The notes beneath the pieces were generated by a model. That model saw only the letters and a list, made by a program, of their open reading frames with translations, did not search any database and was not told the origin of the DNA. Below are positions 8,895 through 17,223 of a DNA stretch of 64,000 nucleotides, one piece after another (position 1 is the first letter of the stretch; every line of letters begins with the position of its first letter). The translations under genes were made by a program, and so were the position numbers. This stretch comes from Rhizobium deserti. Lineage in GTDB: Bacteria; Pseudomonadota; Alphaproteobacteria; Rhizobiales; Rhizobiaceae. The stretch is from contig NZ_SMTL01000002.1 of assembly GCF_004358025.1 (NCBI RefSeq), positions 62,001 to 126,000 of the forward strand, read 5' to 3'.

Positions 8895-9433
8895 CGTTCC
8901 ATGCACTCTCTAAGTTTCATCAAGCTCCGCCGCAGCCAAGTGCGGACCGTGTTGATGGGCGCCTGCAATTCGTCGGCTAGTTCGAGATAGCTCAAACCTT
9001 CCACATAGGCTCGCCGCACCGCGCGCGCATGTGAGGCATCGAGCTGTTCCATACAGTGTGCGATCCGGCGCCCCTCGTCGATGATGACGACCTGCTGCTC
9101 CGGGCTTGCTACCGTTTCGTCGACCAAGTCGTATTGGTCGGCAATGTCCTCGGCCACAGGCTTGCGTGAGCGGATGGTGTCGATCGAATGGTTCCGGGCG
9201 ATCGACGCCAACCAGCTGCTCGGGCTCCCTGCCCCGACGGCAAATGTCTTCGCCCTTTGCCAGATCTTGATATAGATCTCCTGAAGAGCTTCCTCGGCTT
9301 CCGCCCTGTCTCGCAAGATACGAAGGCAGATCGAAAATAGTTTCGGGCTGGTCACACGATAAAGAAGCGCAAAGGCCTGGCGATCTCCTATCGCGACGCG
9401 ATTGATCAGAGTTTCGACCTCATTGCTTTGCAT
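8891..9433 (-). CDS. ECF-type RNA polymerase sigma factor (SigK/RpoE-like)
   Basis: This is a 180-aa extracytoplasmic-function sigma factor. Region 2 is visible as LFSICLRILRDRAEAEEALQ, with the -10 recognition part WLASIARNHSIDTIRSRK, and region 4 as LSYLELADELQAPINTVRTW followed by LRRSLMKLRE. Its partner anti-sigma overlaps its 3' end. ATG 9433 gives the usual N-terminal length; GTG or upstream codons are open in frame, and a strong GGGAGG lies about 18 bases ahead, so a slightly earlier start is possible. It probably governs a small envelope or oxidative-stress regulon that includes its own operon. No obvious autoregulated promoter could be read. Confidence 0.9.
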   Translation of the reverse strand: MQSNEVETLINRVAIGDRQAFALLYRVTSPKLFSICLRILRDRAEAEEALQEIYIKIWQRAKTFAVGAGSPSSWLASIARNHSIDTIRSRKPVAEDIADQYDLVDETVASPEQQVVIIDEGRRIAHCMEQLDASHARAVRRAYVEGLSYLELADELQAPINTVRTWLRRSLMKLRECMER

Positions 9434-9578
9434 TTGCGGTACCTTTTTCACCTCCCTTGTATAGGGTCGGACCGTCAGCAAAGACAAGGCCACTGAGCAT
9501 CCGGAATCCAGGACCGTTCAAGATCCTCAATCCCCCAATGTAGCCCGGTCATTGGTCGAATGGCGACTGGATCATTTG

Positions 9579-9821
9579 TCAGTTGAAGTCGCCAACATGC
9601 CCTCGCTGGAAGATGATCACTGGCTCTCCCATTTCCCCGATGGCCGGCTCCGTGCTGCGCGTCCAGGCGACTGCACCGGCATGCTCAGACGCCAGTTGAT
9701 CGGCAGACTGGATCGCTTCTTCTGCCGTGGATGCCTGTAGCGGTGCAAAGGCCGGCACGGCCTGACCATGGTCATCCTCATCAAATGCGACAAACATCGC
9801 GACTGTATTGGTACCCGGCAT
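9579..9821 (-). CDS. Small conserved hypothetical protein
   Basis: This is an 80-aa soluble protein beginning MPGTNTVAMFVAFD and ending with the hydrophobic strand PVIIFQRGHVGDFN. I recognise this pattern from small uncharacterised alphaproteobacterial proteins of about 80 residues; their function is unknown. ATG 9821 is chosen over the TTG one codon earlier. A purine-rich stretch (GAGGAAAAGG) lies about 10-20 bases upstream. It is on the same strand as the sigma factor, 145 bases ahead of it. Confidence 0.65.
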   Translation of the reverse strand: MPGTNTVAMFVAFDEDDHGQAVPAFAPLQASTAEEAIQSADQLASEHAGAVAWTRSTEPAIGEMGEPVIIFQRGHVGDFN

Positions 9822-9981
9822 CAACTGCTACCTTTTCCTCGCTTCTGGATCACTGCCAAGGCAGCGCATTGATGAAAATGATCGGCAGGTCAAAAGTTCC
9901 ACCCAAGACGAGGTCCGACTGCACCTCAGCCGGAAGGTGCAAGGAAAATGACGCCTCAGATCACGCATAAGCGATTACTGC

Positions 9982-10007
9982 GGAACTACTATGGCTGCTT
10001 AGGTGTT
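9982..10007 (+). promoter_or_regulatory. Candidate EcfG (general stress) promoter
   Basis: GGAAC at 9982-9986, a 17-base spacer and TGTT at 10004-10007 match the alphaproteobacterial EcfG pattern GGAAC-N16/17-CGTT with one mismatch. A transcript from here would have a leader of about 17 bases carrying the AAGGAG SD of the 41-aa gene at 10031. Confidence 0.5.
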
Positions 10008-10030
10008 TTGAGAGCCATAAGGAGAATTAG

Positions 10031-10156
10031 ATGCGAATTATATTCGTTGTTCTTGTCGGATCAGTGCTGAGCATTGCCGCGATTAAATATCTCGACCGAG
10101 GCATTGGAGGCGACGAGATCCTGGCGTCACCAAGCGAGCTCTCAGCGATGAATTAG
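10031..10156 (+). CDS. 41-aa small membrane protein
   Basis: This is a short gene of 41 codons plus stop. AAGGAG lies seven bases before ATG 10031. The product begins MRIIFVVLVGSVLSIAAIKY, one hydrophobic segment that can span the membrane, followed by a short polar tail (DRGIGGDEILASPSELSAMN). A candidate EcfG promoter sits directly upstream. No family was recognised. The combination of SD, hydrophobic segment and promoter supports a real stress-induced small protein. Confidence 0.6.
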   Translation: MRIIFVVLVGSVLSIAAIKYLDRGIGGDEILASPSELSAMN

Positions 10157-10225
10157 CCTCGACAGGACAGGCGTCACAACGGGTTGATCGCATCCAGCAT
10201 TCTAACGCAAGTCGACACAGATCGA

Positions 10226-10250
10226 GGAACGTTCTTCCATCCAGCAGGTT
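10226..10250 (+). promoter_or_regulatory. Candidate EcfG (general stress) promoter
   Basis: GGAAC at 10226-10230, a 16-base spacer and GGTT at 10247-10250 resemble GGAAC-N16/17-CGTT with one mismatch. It lies about 26 bases before ATG 10277, with the SD in between, the same layout as the promoter at 9982. Confidence 0.45.
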
Positions 10251-10276
10251 TCGGAAAAGACGAAGGAGTGATTGCC

Positions 10277-10453
10277 ATGATTATGAGAAATGCTTTGATC
10301 GCATTGATATCGGCCATCGCAGGCGGGCTCTTGACACTGACTGTTATCGGCCAGTCTGGCGAGCCGTCGTCGAAGTCTGCGAGGCTGGATGGGCCACAGA
10401 CAGAGACGGCGTTCCTTCCTGAACGTTTTGGTGTGCCGGCCTCGGCGCAGTAA
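10277..10453 (+). CDS. 58-aa small membrane-anchored protein
   Basis: This 58-aa product begins MIMRNALIALISAIAGGLLT, a hydrophobic membrane or signal segment, and continues with a polar tail ending FGVPASAQ. ATG 10277 has AAGGAG eight bases ahead. The longer frame opening at 10184 is rejected because it has no SD and would bury the membrane segment. A candidate EcfG promoter lies upstream. It is similar in plan, not in sequence, to the 41-aa gene before it. Function unknown. Confidence 0.6.
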   Translation: MIMRNALIALISAIAGGLLTLTVIGQSGEPSSKSARLDGPQTETAFLPERFGVPASAQ

Positions 10454-10473
10454 ACATGAAGATCTACGAATTA

Positions 10474-10500
10474 GGCCGGCACCTCCTGGAGGCACCGGCC
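10474..10500. terminator. Hairpin between convergent genes
   Basis: GGCCGG pairs with CCGGCC around an inner CTCC/GGAG stem with two mismatched positions. It lies between the convergent stops at 10453 and 10509. There is no T-run, so it may act as a bidirectional or Rho-assisted terminator. Confidence 0.45.
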
Positions 10501-10508
10501 ATTGATCG

Positions 10509-10769
10509 TTAGTGGACGGATTTGCCGCCCTCTTCTTCTTCGAACGAGACTGCCACGTCTCCATTGGCGGAAAGGCGCACCTTGTCGCCTTCGATATCCG
10601 CTACCAGTTCGAGCGGAATGAAGTGGTGGTGCCCCTCATGGCTGCCTTGACCGCTGTCACTTTTGGTCAGCTTGATCCGGTTTCCTTCGACATGATCCAC
10701 GATGCCGACATGAACGCCGTCGGCGCCGATGACTTCGGCATGTTCCTTGATTTTGGCTGCATCGACCAT
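10509..10769 (-). CDS. DUF2171 domain protein
   Basis: This 86-aa protein fits the DUF2171 family: VGIVDHVEGNRIKLTKSDSG, then HHHFIPLELVADIEGDKVRL, a PRC-barrel-like small beta fold, with an acidic tail (FEEEEGG). Members are common in rhizobia and are often linked to stress conditions; no biochemical role is established. ATG 10769 is preceded by AAAGGAG at good spacing; the upstream in-frame codon at 10796 is rejected. Confidence 0.8.
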   Translation of the reverse strand: MVDAAKIKEHAEVIGADGVHVGIVDHVEGNRIKLTKSDSGQGSHEGHHHFIPLELVADIEGDKVRLSANGDVAVSFEEEEGGKSVH

Positions 10770-11000
10770 TGTAAAACTCCTTTGTTGGCTTCCCATAACG
10801 CGTCAGCCCGCAGATAGATGCAGGGCAAGCCTGATTGTGTCGCGTCTCGCTGAGAGAGCTTTCCGAGCCACCTCGGCAGCGGAACAACCTTACCGACATT
10901 TAAGTATGCCGCCGGTTGTTTTCGTGGCATCTGCTGATGTCGGGATCGCTCCCACCAGCCCTCAAGGTTGCGATCCGGCGCTTTTCCTTCATGCAGTGAT

Positions 11001-12326
11001 ATGATCTTGAGGTCAAACTTGAACGTCCAGAACAATCCCGGCCAGTTAAGCCCCAGTCCCGCAACCAAAGCGGATGCACCTGATCTTGCTGCCATTCTTT
11101 CCGCTTCGGGAGAGACCAGGCGCCGCGGCCGCTGGCTGATCTGGCCGATTGTGATGGTTCTGCTATTGGGCGTAGCCGCCGCAGTTTATTTCTACACGGC
11201 CGGCAACGGCCCTCAATACGATTACACAACCTTGCCGGCCAAGCGGGGCGACCTCTCGGTCATCGTCACGGCGACCGGATCGGTTCAGCCTACGGATCAG
11301 GTGGACATATCGAGCGAGCTTTCGGGAACGGTGCGCCGGGTTAATGTCTCGTACAACAGCGCGGTCAAGGCCGGCGATGTTCTGGCCGAACTCGATACCA
11401 ACAAGCAGGAGGCAGATGTTCAGAGCGCCCGCGCCGAACTCGCCTCAGCGAAAGCCAATGTCTTGAAGGCCGAGGCGGAAGCCCAATCGGCCAAGACCTC
11501 GCTGGATCGTTTGACCGGCCTGGTCAGCAACCGGATTTCCAGCCAACAGGAGCTAGACGCCGCAAGATTCACCTATGAATCTGCTCTTGCCACCAAGGAA
11601 ATCAATGCAGCCGCAGTCTTGTCCGCAGAAGCGAGCCTCAGGCTTTCCGAAGTCAATCTCGCCAAGCTCAAGATCCTCTCGCCGATCGACGGCATCGTGC
11701 TGACGCGGGATGTTGATCCCGGCGCGACGGTCGCCTCCTCCCTCAATGCACCGGTTCTTTTCACCATTGCCGGAGACTTACGGCTCATGGAGCTTCAGGT
11801 GGCGGTCGACGAGGCCGATGTCGGTCAAGTACGGGAGGGCCAGGCGGCGCGCTTTTCGGTTGACGCCTATCCGGACCGGAATTTCCCGGCCACCATCCAG
11901 ACCGTGCGCTTCGCGTCCGAAACCGTGTCCAACGTGGTCACCTACAAGGCGATCCTCACCGTCGACAATGCCGATCTCCTGCTGCGGCCAGGCATGACGG
12001 CGACTGCCGATATTACGGTGCAGTCGGTGTCGGATACGCTACTCCTTCCCAATGCCGCCTTGCGCTATTCGCCGGCTGCCAGATCCGGCCCGCGCGGCAG
12101 CTTCCTCTCACGGCTATTTGCGCCCCCTCGCCCGCGGGGCAACCGTGGCGCTGGCGGCGAGCAGAACAGCAGCGAAGGGCGGGCCGTCTGGGTGCTTAGA
12201 AACGGTGCGCCGCAGCGGGTTCGCGTCGAGACAGGTCCGACGGACGGGCAGTTTACCGTGCTCAAGTCCGGTGAGATCAAGGATGGCGACCAGCTCATCA
12301 CCGATGCTGTTGCGCAGAGCAGTTGA
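11001..12326 (+). CDS. Efflux periplasmic adaptor (MacA/HlyD family)
   Basis: This adaptor of about 441 aa connects an inner-membrane ABC transporter to an outer-membrane channel. It has a cytoplasmic N-terminus of about 45 residues, one membrane segment (WPIVMVLLLGVAAAVYFYTA), the biotinyl-lipoyl motif GSVQPTDQVDISSELSGTV, a long helical hairpin (about residues 130-200) and beta-barrel and membrane-proximal domains. The C-terminal part has a disordered, RG-rich insert near residue 360. It is followed by ATPase and permease genes, forming a MacAB-like operon. The start is uncertain: ATG 11001 lacks a strong SD, and a TTG at 11019 behind TTGAGG is possible. Confidence 0.85.
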   Translation: MILRSNLNVQNNPGQLSPSPATKADAPDLAAILSASGETRRRGRWLIWPIVMVLLLGVAAAVYFYTAGNGPQYDYTTLPAKRGDLSVIVTATGSVQPTDQVDISSELSGTVRRVNVSYNSAVKAGDVLAELDTNKQEADVQSARAELASAKANVLKAEAEAQSAKTSLDRLTGLVSNRISSQQELDAARFTYESALATKEINAAAVLSAEASLRLSEVNLAKLKILSPIDGIVLTRDVDPGATVASSLNAPVLFTIAGDLRLMELQVAVDEADVGQVREGQAARFSVDAYPDRNFPATIQTVRFASETVSNVVTYKAILTVDNADLLLRPGMTATADITVQSVSDTLLLPNAALRYSPAARSGPRGSFLSRLFAPPRPRGNRGAGGEQNSSEGRAVWVLRNGAPQRVRVETGPTDGQFTVLKSGEIKDGDQLITDAVAQSS

Positions 12327-12334
12327 GGCCGACC

Positions 12335-13051
12335 ATGATCGGATCCTCGCTCATCGCCTTCCAGCAAGTTTCCAAATTCTACGGACGCGGCGAAGCGACC
12401 ATCCGCGCGCTGGACAAGATCGACCTTTCCATCCGAGCTGGAGAGTTCGTTTCCATCATGGGTCCGTCCGGATCCGGCAAGTCTACCGCGATGAACATTA
12501 TTGGCGGCCTCGACCTTCCCTCATCCGGCGAATATGTCTTCCAGGGCATCCCGACCAGCGGCTTCAGCCGGGCGCAGCTGACCCTGCTGAGGCGGCATAT
12601 GCTCGGCTTCGTCTTCCAGGGGTTCAATCTCCTGGCCCGCACCTCGGCCGTGGAAAATGTCGAACTCCCGTTGGTCTACCGGGGCATGGATCATCGCGAG
12701 CGGCGGCGCCTGGCACTGGCCGCGCTTGAGCAGGTCGGGCTGAAAGGCCGCGAACACCATACCACGCAGGAGCTTTCAGGCGGCCAGCAGCAACGCGTGG
12801 CGATTGCACGCGCGATCGTCACCGACCCGGCCGTCCTGCTTGCGGACGAGCCGACCGGCAACCTCGACACCAAGACCAGCGTCGAGATCATGGAGCTGAT
12901 CACCCGGCTCAATCGCGAAAACGGCATCACCGTCATCATGGTCACCCATGAAGAGGACATCGCCGCCTATGGCAAGCGCCTGCTGCGCTTCGTCGATGGC
13001 CATCTCGCCTCGGATCAGGCGCAGGCGAAGGAGCACGACCATGTTCTTTGA
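12335..13051 (+). CDS. ABC transporter ATPase (MacB/LolD-type)
   Basis: This 238-aa ATPase has Walker [10 protein letters not shown] (near residue 43), signature [15 protein letters not shown], and Walker [13 protein letters not shown] with the H-loop in MVTHEED. It belongs to the MacB/LolD/SalX group that powers mechanotransmission exporters. In MacB of enteric bacteria the ATPase is fused to the permease; here it is a separate gene whose last 11 bases overlap the permease start. GAGG eight bases before ATG 12335 supports this start over the TTG at 12323. The substrate is unknown (drug, lipoprotein or peptide). Confidence 0.92.
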   Translation: MIGSSLIAFQQVSKFYGRGEATIRALDKIDLSIRAGEFVSIMGPSGSGKSTAMNIIGGLDLPSSGEYVFQGIPTSGFSRAQLTLLRRHMLGFVFQGFNLLARTSAVENVELPLVYRGMDHRERRRLALAALEQVGLKGREHHTTQELSGGQQQRVAIARAIVTDPAVLLADEPTGNLDTKTSVEIMELITRLNRENGITVIMVTHEEDIAAYGKRLLRFVDGHLASDQAQAKEHDHVL

Positions 13052-14246
13052 AACGGCGAAATTGGCCTGGCGCGCAATCAGCCGCAACATGCTCCGCTCA
13101 TTCCTGACGGTGCTCGGCGTGGTCATCGGCGTTGCCGCCGTCATTGCCATGGTGACGGTCGGCAATGGCACAACCGCCAAGGTCAAGGACGAGCTGTCCC
13201 GGCTGGGCACCAACACCCTGTTTGTGCGGCCGGGCCAATGGGGACCGGGACGCGCCAGCACGGAAGCGAAACGCTTTACCGACAAGGATGTCGAGGCCAT
13301 TCAGGCGCAGGTGAGCGGCTTGAGGGCCGTGGCTCCGATCAACCGCGGTACGGCCACGGTGATTGCCAGCGGCGCCAACCATTCCACCAGCGTGATCGGA
13401 ACCACCGGTGATTATCTGATCGCGCAGGATTGGGATCTCGCCCTCGGCCGGCAGTTCCTCGCGAATGAGGACCGCGGCAGCCGGGCTGCCTGCATCATCG
13501 GAGAGACGGTGCGCAAGGAACTGTTCGGGGCTGCGAATCCTGTCGGGCAGAATATCAGGGTCAGCAATGTGTCCTGCCCGGTCGTCGGCGTACTGGCCGT
13601 CAAAGGCCAGTCGGGCATGGGCGACGACCAGGACGATACGGTCGTCATGCCGCTGAAGCTGCACCAGCGGCGGATCGGCGGCACGACGACGATCAGCAGC
13701 ATCATTTTGTCGGCGCAGGACGGCATATCTACAGCAAAAGTCCAAGCGGATGTCGAGAGCCTGCTGCGGGAGCGGCGGCGCATCGGCATCGGCCGTGAGG
13801 ACGATTTCTCCGTCAATGACATGTCACAGATCGCAGCGGCAATGACCGGAACGACCGTCCTGCTGACGGGCCTGTTGGGCGCCGTGGCCGCCGTCAGCCT
13901 CCTGGTCGGGGGCATCGGCATCATGAACATCATGCTGGTTTCGGTGACCGAAAGAACCCGCGAAATCGGCATCCGTCTGGCGATCGGAGCACTCGAAAAC
14001 CAGGTCCTGACGCAGTTCCTGGTGGAAGCCGTCATGCTGTCCATCTTCGGAGGCGTGACCGGCATTCTGACGGGACTAGCGCTTGCATACGCGGTCGTGT
14101 CCCTCCTCGATGTACCCTTCGTCGTCAGCCCGACCATCGTGCTGCTCGCCTTCGCCTTCTCGGCGGCGATCGGCATGATCTTTGGCTACTTCCCGGCGCG
14201 CCGTGCCGCACAGCTCAATCCGATCGAAGCGCTGCGTCACGAGTAA
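13041..14246 (+). CDS. ABC transporter permease (MacB/FtsX family)
   Basis: This is a 401-aa permease with the MacB plan: first membrane helix in LRSFLTVLGVVIGVAAVIAM, a large periplasmic MacB_PCD domain (about residues 40-270) and three C-terminal helices of the FtsX domain, including LLGAVAAVSLLVGGIGIMNI and the motif VTERTREIGIRLAIGA. GAAGGAG lies just before ATG 13041, inside the end of the ATPase gene. With the adaptor and ATPase it should form a tripartite exporter; an outer-membrane partner is not encoded nearby. Confidence 0.92.
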   Translation: MFFETAKLAWRAISRNMLRSFLTVLGVVIGVAAVIAMVTVGNGTTAKVKDELSRLGTNTLFVRPGQWGPGRASTEAKRFTDKDVEAIQAQVSGLRAVAPINRGTATVIASGANHSTSVIGTTGDYLIAQDWDLALGRQFLANEDRGSRAACIIGETVRKELFGAANPVGQNIRVSNVSCPVVGVLAVKGQSGMGDDQDDTVVMPLKLHQRRIGGTTTISSIILSAQDGISTAKVQADVESLLRERRRIGIGREDDFSVNDMSQIAAAMTGTTVLLTGLLGAVAAVSLLVGGIGIMNIMLVSVTERTREIGIRLAIGALENQVLTQFLVEAVMLSIFGGVTGILTGLALAYAVVSLLDVPFVVSPTIVLLAFAFSAAIGMIFGYFPARRAAQLNPIEALRHE

Positions 14247-14387
14247 GGCGGGACGGGCATCGGGTGTCCTGAGAAGCAGGTGTCCGATGCCATCTGGCGA
14301 CTACGTCGCAACACCGACTTCTCCCAGACCAGAACCAGGATTATTTTCCTGTCCGCCTCGCGATGATACTCGACCGAATTGAATCTC

Positions 14388-14401
14388 TCTGATATATCAG
14401 A
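14388..14401. promoter_or_regulatory. Palindromic operator-like site 1
   Basis: TCTGATATATCAGA is a perfect 14-bp palindrome. Its 12-bp core CTGATATATCAG recurs exactly 44 bases downstream. It lies in the leader of the GntR gene and is a likely autoregulatory operator. Confidence 0.6.
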
Positions 14402-14432
14402 TAAATACGACCATCCGTAGAACCCGCGGTGG

Positions 14433-14444
14433 CTGATATATCAG
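14433..14444. promoter_or_regulatory. Palindromic operator-like site 2
   Basis: This is a second exact copy of CTGATATATCAG, ending one base before the TTG start codon at 14446. Binding here would block initiation. The center-to-center distance to the first copy is 44 bp, about four helical turns, which suits cooperative dimers on one face of the DNA. Confidence 0.6.
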
Positions 14445-14445
14445 T

Positions 14446-15078
14446 TTGCAGGAGATCGAGACGCTGACCGCCAATTCGCTCAGCCAGCAGGCATTCAGGA
14501 AGATCGAGAAACTGATCGTGACAATGGAGCTCAGGCCGGGTGCTCTGGTGACCGAGAAGCAGTTGATTGCCTTGACGGGTCAGGGCCGCACGCCAGTCAG
14601 GGAAGCTGTTCAGAAGCTGGAATGGCAGGGATTAATCGTGGTGCGGCCGCGGGCGGGTCTGCAGATCGCGGAGATCGTTGCCGGCGAACATGAAGGGATC
14701 ATGCAGGTCACGAAACAGCTGGAACCCCTGGCAGCGGCTCTGGTCGCCGCTCACGCGAACGCCGATCAGCGCCTGGCGCTGGTGGAGTGCGCCAGGGCGA
14801 TGAGCGCTGCGGCAGCCACGAATGACCTGATTGGGTTCGTCGATGCCGGCAGAGTGTTTGACGAGATCTTTGAGGACGCCTGCCCGAATCGTTTCCTGAG
14901 CGCCGCCTTGGCGCCGCTCCGGACGCACTCAAGACGGCTCTGGTTTTCGACCGCCTCGGTGGACCGGATGGACCAGTCGGTGACACGGCATGTGGCCGTG
15001 ATCCGCGCCATCCAGGGTGGCGACCAGGACGCTGCGAGAAGGGCCATGGAAACCCTCCTCACCTATCTTTCTACTTGA
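14446..15078 (+). CDS. GntR-family transcriptional regulator, FCD domain
   Basis: This is a 210-aa FadR-subfamily regulator. The N-terminal winged helix (LSQQAFRKIEKLIVT ... ALTGQGRTPVREAVQKLEWQ) is followed by a helical FCD ligand domain (about residues 80-205) with the metal/ligand-type pattern EIFEDACPN and a late TRHVAVIRAI segment. TTG 14446 gives the usual domain length; the next in-frame ATG would cut into the DNA-binding domain. Two identical palindromes sit directly upstream. It is convergent with sufA. The ligand, probably a carboxylate metabolite, cannot be inferred because no catabolic gene is adjacent. Confidence 0.85.
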   Translation: MQEIETLTANSLSQQAFRKIEKLIVTMELRPGALVTEKQLIALTGQGRTPVREAVQKLEWQGLIVVRPRAGLQIAEIVAGEHEGIMQVTKQLEPLAAALVAAHANADQRLALVECARAMSAAAATNDLIGFVDAGRVFDEIFEDACPNRFLSAALAPLRTHSRRLWFSTASVDRMDQSVTRHVAVIRAIQGGDQDAARRAMETLLTYLST

Positions 15079-15110
15079 TGAAAAACCCCGGGAGTCGCGG
15101 TGTCAGTCGA

Positions 15111-15500
15111 TCAGGCGTGCGCTTCCGCTTCGCGTTGTTTGGCGAGAGCCGCGAGATCAGCAGGCTTCAGTTCCACCGATTCACCGCAGCCGCAGGCGGA
15201 TGTTTGATTTGGATTGACGAAGGTGAAGCCCGACCGCATCTTGGTCGTTTCGAAATCCATCTGGGTGCCGAGCAGGTAGAGAACCGCAGAAGGCTCGATC
15301 CACACCTTGGCACCCTCATGCTCGATCAGGTCGTCCTTGGCATTGGCTTCGGCCACCATGTCGATGGTATATTCCATGCCCGCGCAGCCGCCCTTCTTGA
15401 TCCCGACGCGGATGCCCTTGGCATCGGCTCCGGAGGTAGCGACGATCTGCTTGACGCGTGCCGCTGCGGCATCGGTCATGGTCATCACTGCAAAGCCCAT
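15111..15500 (-). CDS. sufA: A-type Fe-S carrier SufA/HesB family
   Basis: This 129-aa protein accepts Fe-S clusters from SufBCD and passes them to apo-enzymes. The three conserved cysteines are visible: one in KKGGCAGMEY and two in the C-terminal SACGCGES. ATG 15500 is preceded by GAAGGAG at eight bases; the frame is open further upstream without support. It is the last gene of the suf operon, 75 bases downstream of sufT. Confidence 0.93.
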   Translation of the reverse strand: MGFAVMTMTDAAAARVKQIVATSGADAKGIRVGIKKGGCAGMEYTIDMVAEANAKDDLIEHEGAKVWIEPSAVLYLLGTQMDFETTKMRSGFTFVNPNQTSACGCGESVELKPADLAALAKQREAEAHA

Positions 15501-15575
15501 GGGCCATTCTCCTTCCACAAGCGGGTTCAAGGCCCGCCGCTTCACGGTTCAATCTAATCGGTCAATGTGAACCGA

Positions 15576-15956
15576 TCAATACCAGCCGACGGCGACCTGC
15601 GCCTCTTCGGACATGCGCTCCGGGGTCCACGGCGGATCGAAGGTCATTTCGACCTCGACGCCCGACACCCCTTCGACGGAGCCGACGGCATTTTCCACCC
15701 AGCCCGGCATTTCCCCGGCAACCGGGCAGCCGGGCGCCGTCAATGTCATCATGATCTTGACCATCCGGTCGTCTTCGATGTCGATCTTGTAGATCAGGCC
15801 GAGTTCGAAAATGTCTGCCGGAATTTCAGGGTCATAGACCGTCTTCAGCGCGGCAATTACATCGTCGCTCAGGCGTGCCAGCTCATCTGCCGGAATAGCA
15901 GATTGAATGATCCCTTCCCGGGCGTCCCACTTCGGAATCTGTTCGTCGATGGCCAT
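15576..15956 (-). CDS. sufT: SufT, MIP18/DUF59 Fe-S maturation factor
   Basis: This is a 126-aa protein with the MIP18 (DUF59) domain: VIAALKTVYDPEIPADIFEL, LIYKIDIED, and MTLTAPGCPVAGEMPGW with the conserved cysteine. SufT proteins help mature Fe-S proteins when demand is high. ATG 15956 has TGAGGA eight bases upstream. It begins 10 bases after the sufS stop, inside the operon. Confidence 0.92.
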   Translation of the reverse strand: MAIDEQIPKWDAREGIIQSAIPADELARLSDDVIAALKTVYDPEIPADIFELGLIYKIDIEDDRMVKIMMTLTAPGCPVAGEMPGWVENAVGSVEGVSGVEVEMTFDPPWTPERMSEEAQVAVGWY

Positions 15957-15966
15957 GGCAAAATCC

Positions 15967-17208
15967 TCAGGAAAAGAAACTGCGCGCATAGTCGAGCGCA
16001 TCGGCCAGCGCATCTACTTCGGCACGCGTATTGTACATGCCGAACGATGCCCGGCATGTGGAGGTGACGCCGAAGCGTTTCAAGAGCGGCATGGCACAAT
16101 GCGTGCCGGCCCGGACAGCCACGCCCTTGCGGTCGATCACCATCGACACGTCATGCGCATGGATGCCGGCAAGCTCGAAGGAGAAGATCGCCCCCTTGCC
16201 CGAAGCATTGCCGATCACCCGCAGCGAGTTGATGGCACGCAGCCGCTCAGTCGCGTAGGCGGTCAGGTCCGCCTCATGACGGGCAATTCCTTCACGCCCG
16301 ATCTTGTCCATGTAATCCAGAGCATAGCCGAGCCCGATCGCCTGGACGATCGGCGGCGTGCCCGCCTCGAACCGATGCGGCGGATCGTTGTAGGTCACCA
16401 CGTCTTCGGTGACGTCGACGATCATTTCGCCGCCGCCCTGGAACGGACGCATCTCTTTCAGCCGGTCGGCCTTTCCATAGAGCACGCCGATCCCTGACGG
16501 ACCGTAAAGCTTGTGGCCGGTCATGACATACCAGTCGCAGTCGATGTCGCGCACATCGACAGGCATATGCACGGCGCCCTGGCTGCCATCGATCAGCACC
16601 GGAATGCCACGCTCATGCGCGATGCGGCAGACTTCCTTGATCGGCACCACCGTTCCAAGCGCATTGGACATATGAGTGATTGCGACGAGCTTGGTCTTGT
16701 CCGTCAGCGACTTTTCGAAGTCCTCGATATGGAAGGCACCCTCGTCGTCGACCGGCACCCAAACAAGCTTGGCACCCTGCCTTTCGCGAATGAAATGCCA
16801 GGGGACGATGTTGGAGTGATGCTCCATGATGGTCAGGACGATCTCATCGCCTTCACCAATATGGGGCATGCCCCAGCCATAGGCGACGGTGTTGATCGCT
16901 TCGGTGGAGTTCTTGGTGAAGACCACCTCATCGACAGAACCGGCATTGAGGAACCGCCGCACCTTTTCGCGTGCGGCCTCATAGGCATCGGTGGCAGCAT
17001 TGGAAAGATAATGCAGGCCACGATGGACATTGGCATATTCATGAGAATAAGCGTGGCTGATGGCGTCGATCACCATCTGCGGCTTCTGAGCGGAGGCGCC
17101 ATTGTCCAGATACACCAGCGGCTTGCCATGCACCATGGTCGACAGGATCGGAAAATCCCGCCGTATCGCGTCCACGTCATAACTCGTTGCAGGTGTCGTG
17201 TGGTCCAT
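15967..17208 (-). CDS. sufS: Cysteine desulfurase SufS
   Basis: This 413-aa group II cysteine desulfurase is a PLP enzyme that takes sulfur from cysteine for SufBCD. The PLP lysine is in MTGHKLYGPSGIG and the catalytic cysteine in RAGTHCAMPLLKRFG; the N-terminal motif YLDNGASAQKP is also typical. It lies 15 bases after sufD. This operon contains two desulfurases: this SufS and an IscS-type enzyme at 21589. There is no sufE gene in the window, so its sulfur acceptor is either elsewhere or SufB directly. Confidence 0.95.
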   Translation of the reverse strand: MDHTTPATSYDVDAIRRDFPILSTMVHGKPLVYLDNGASAQKPQMVIDAISHAYSHEYANVHRGLHYLSNAATDAYEAAREKVRRFLNAGSVDEVVFTKNSTEAINTVAYGWGMPHIGEGDEIVLTIMEHHSNIVPWHFIRERQGAKLVWVPVDDEGAFHIEDFEKSLTDKTKLVAITHMSNALGTVVPIKEVCRIAHERGIPVLIDGSQGAVHMPVDVRDIDCDWYVMTGHKLYGPSGIGVLYGKADRLKEMRPFQGGGEMIVDVTEDVVTYNDPPHRFEAGTPPIVQAIGLGYALDYMDKIGREGIARHEADLTAYATERLRAINSLRVIGNASGKGAIFSFELAGIHAHDVSMVIDRKGVAVRAGTHCAMPLLKRFGVTSTCRASFGMYNTRAEVDALADALDYARSFFS

Positions 17209-17223
17209 GCCGAGGTCCCCTTA

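Noticed and set aside
9879..9900. GGAAC-N17-TTTT on the minus strand before the 80-aa gene at 9821
   Set aside because: The -10 part lacks the G of the CGTT/GTT core, so it is weaker than the two plus-strand candidates and was not called.
14256..14291. GGCATCGG ... CCGATGCC inverted repeat after the permease gene
   Set aside because: The arms are separated by 20 bases, with no T-run; a terminator call is not supported.
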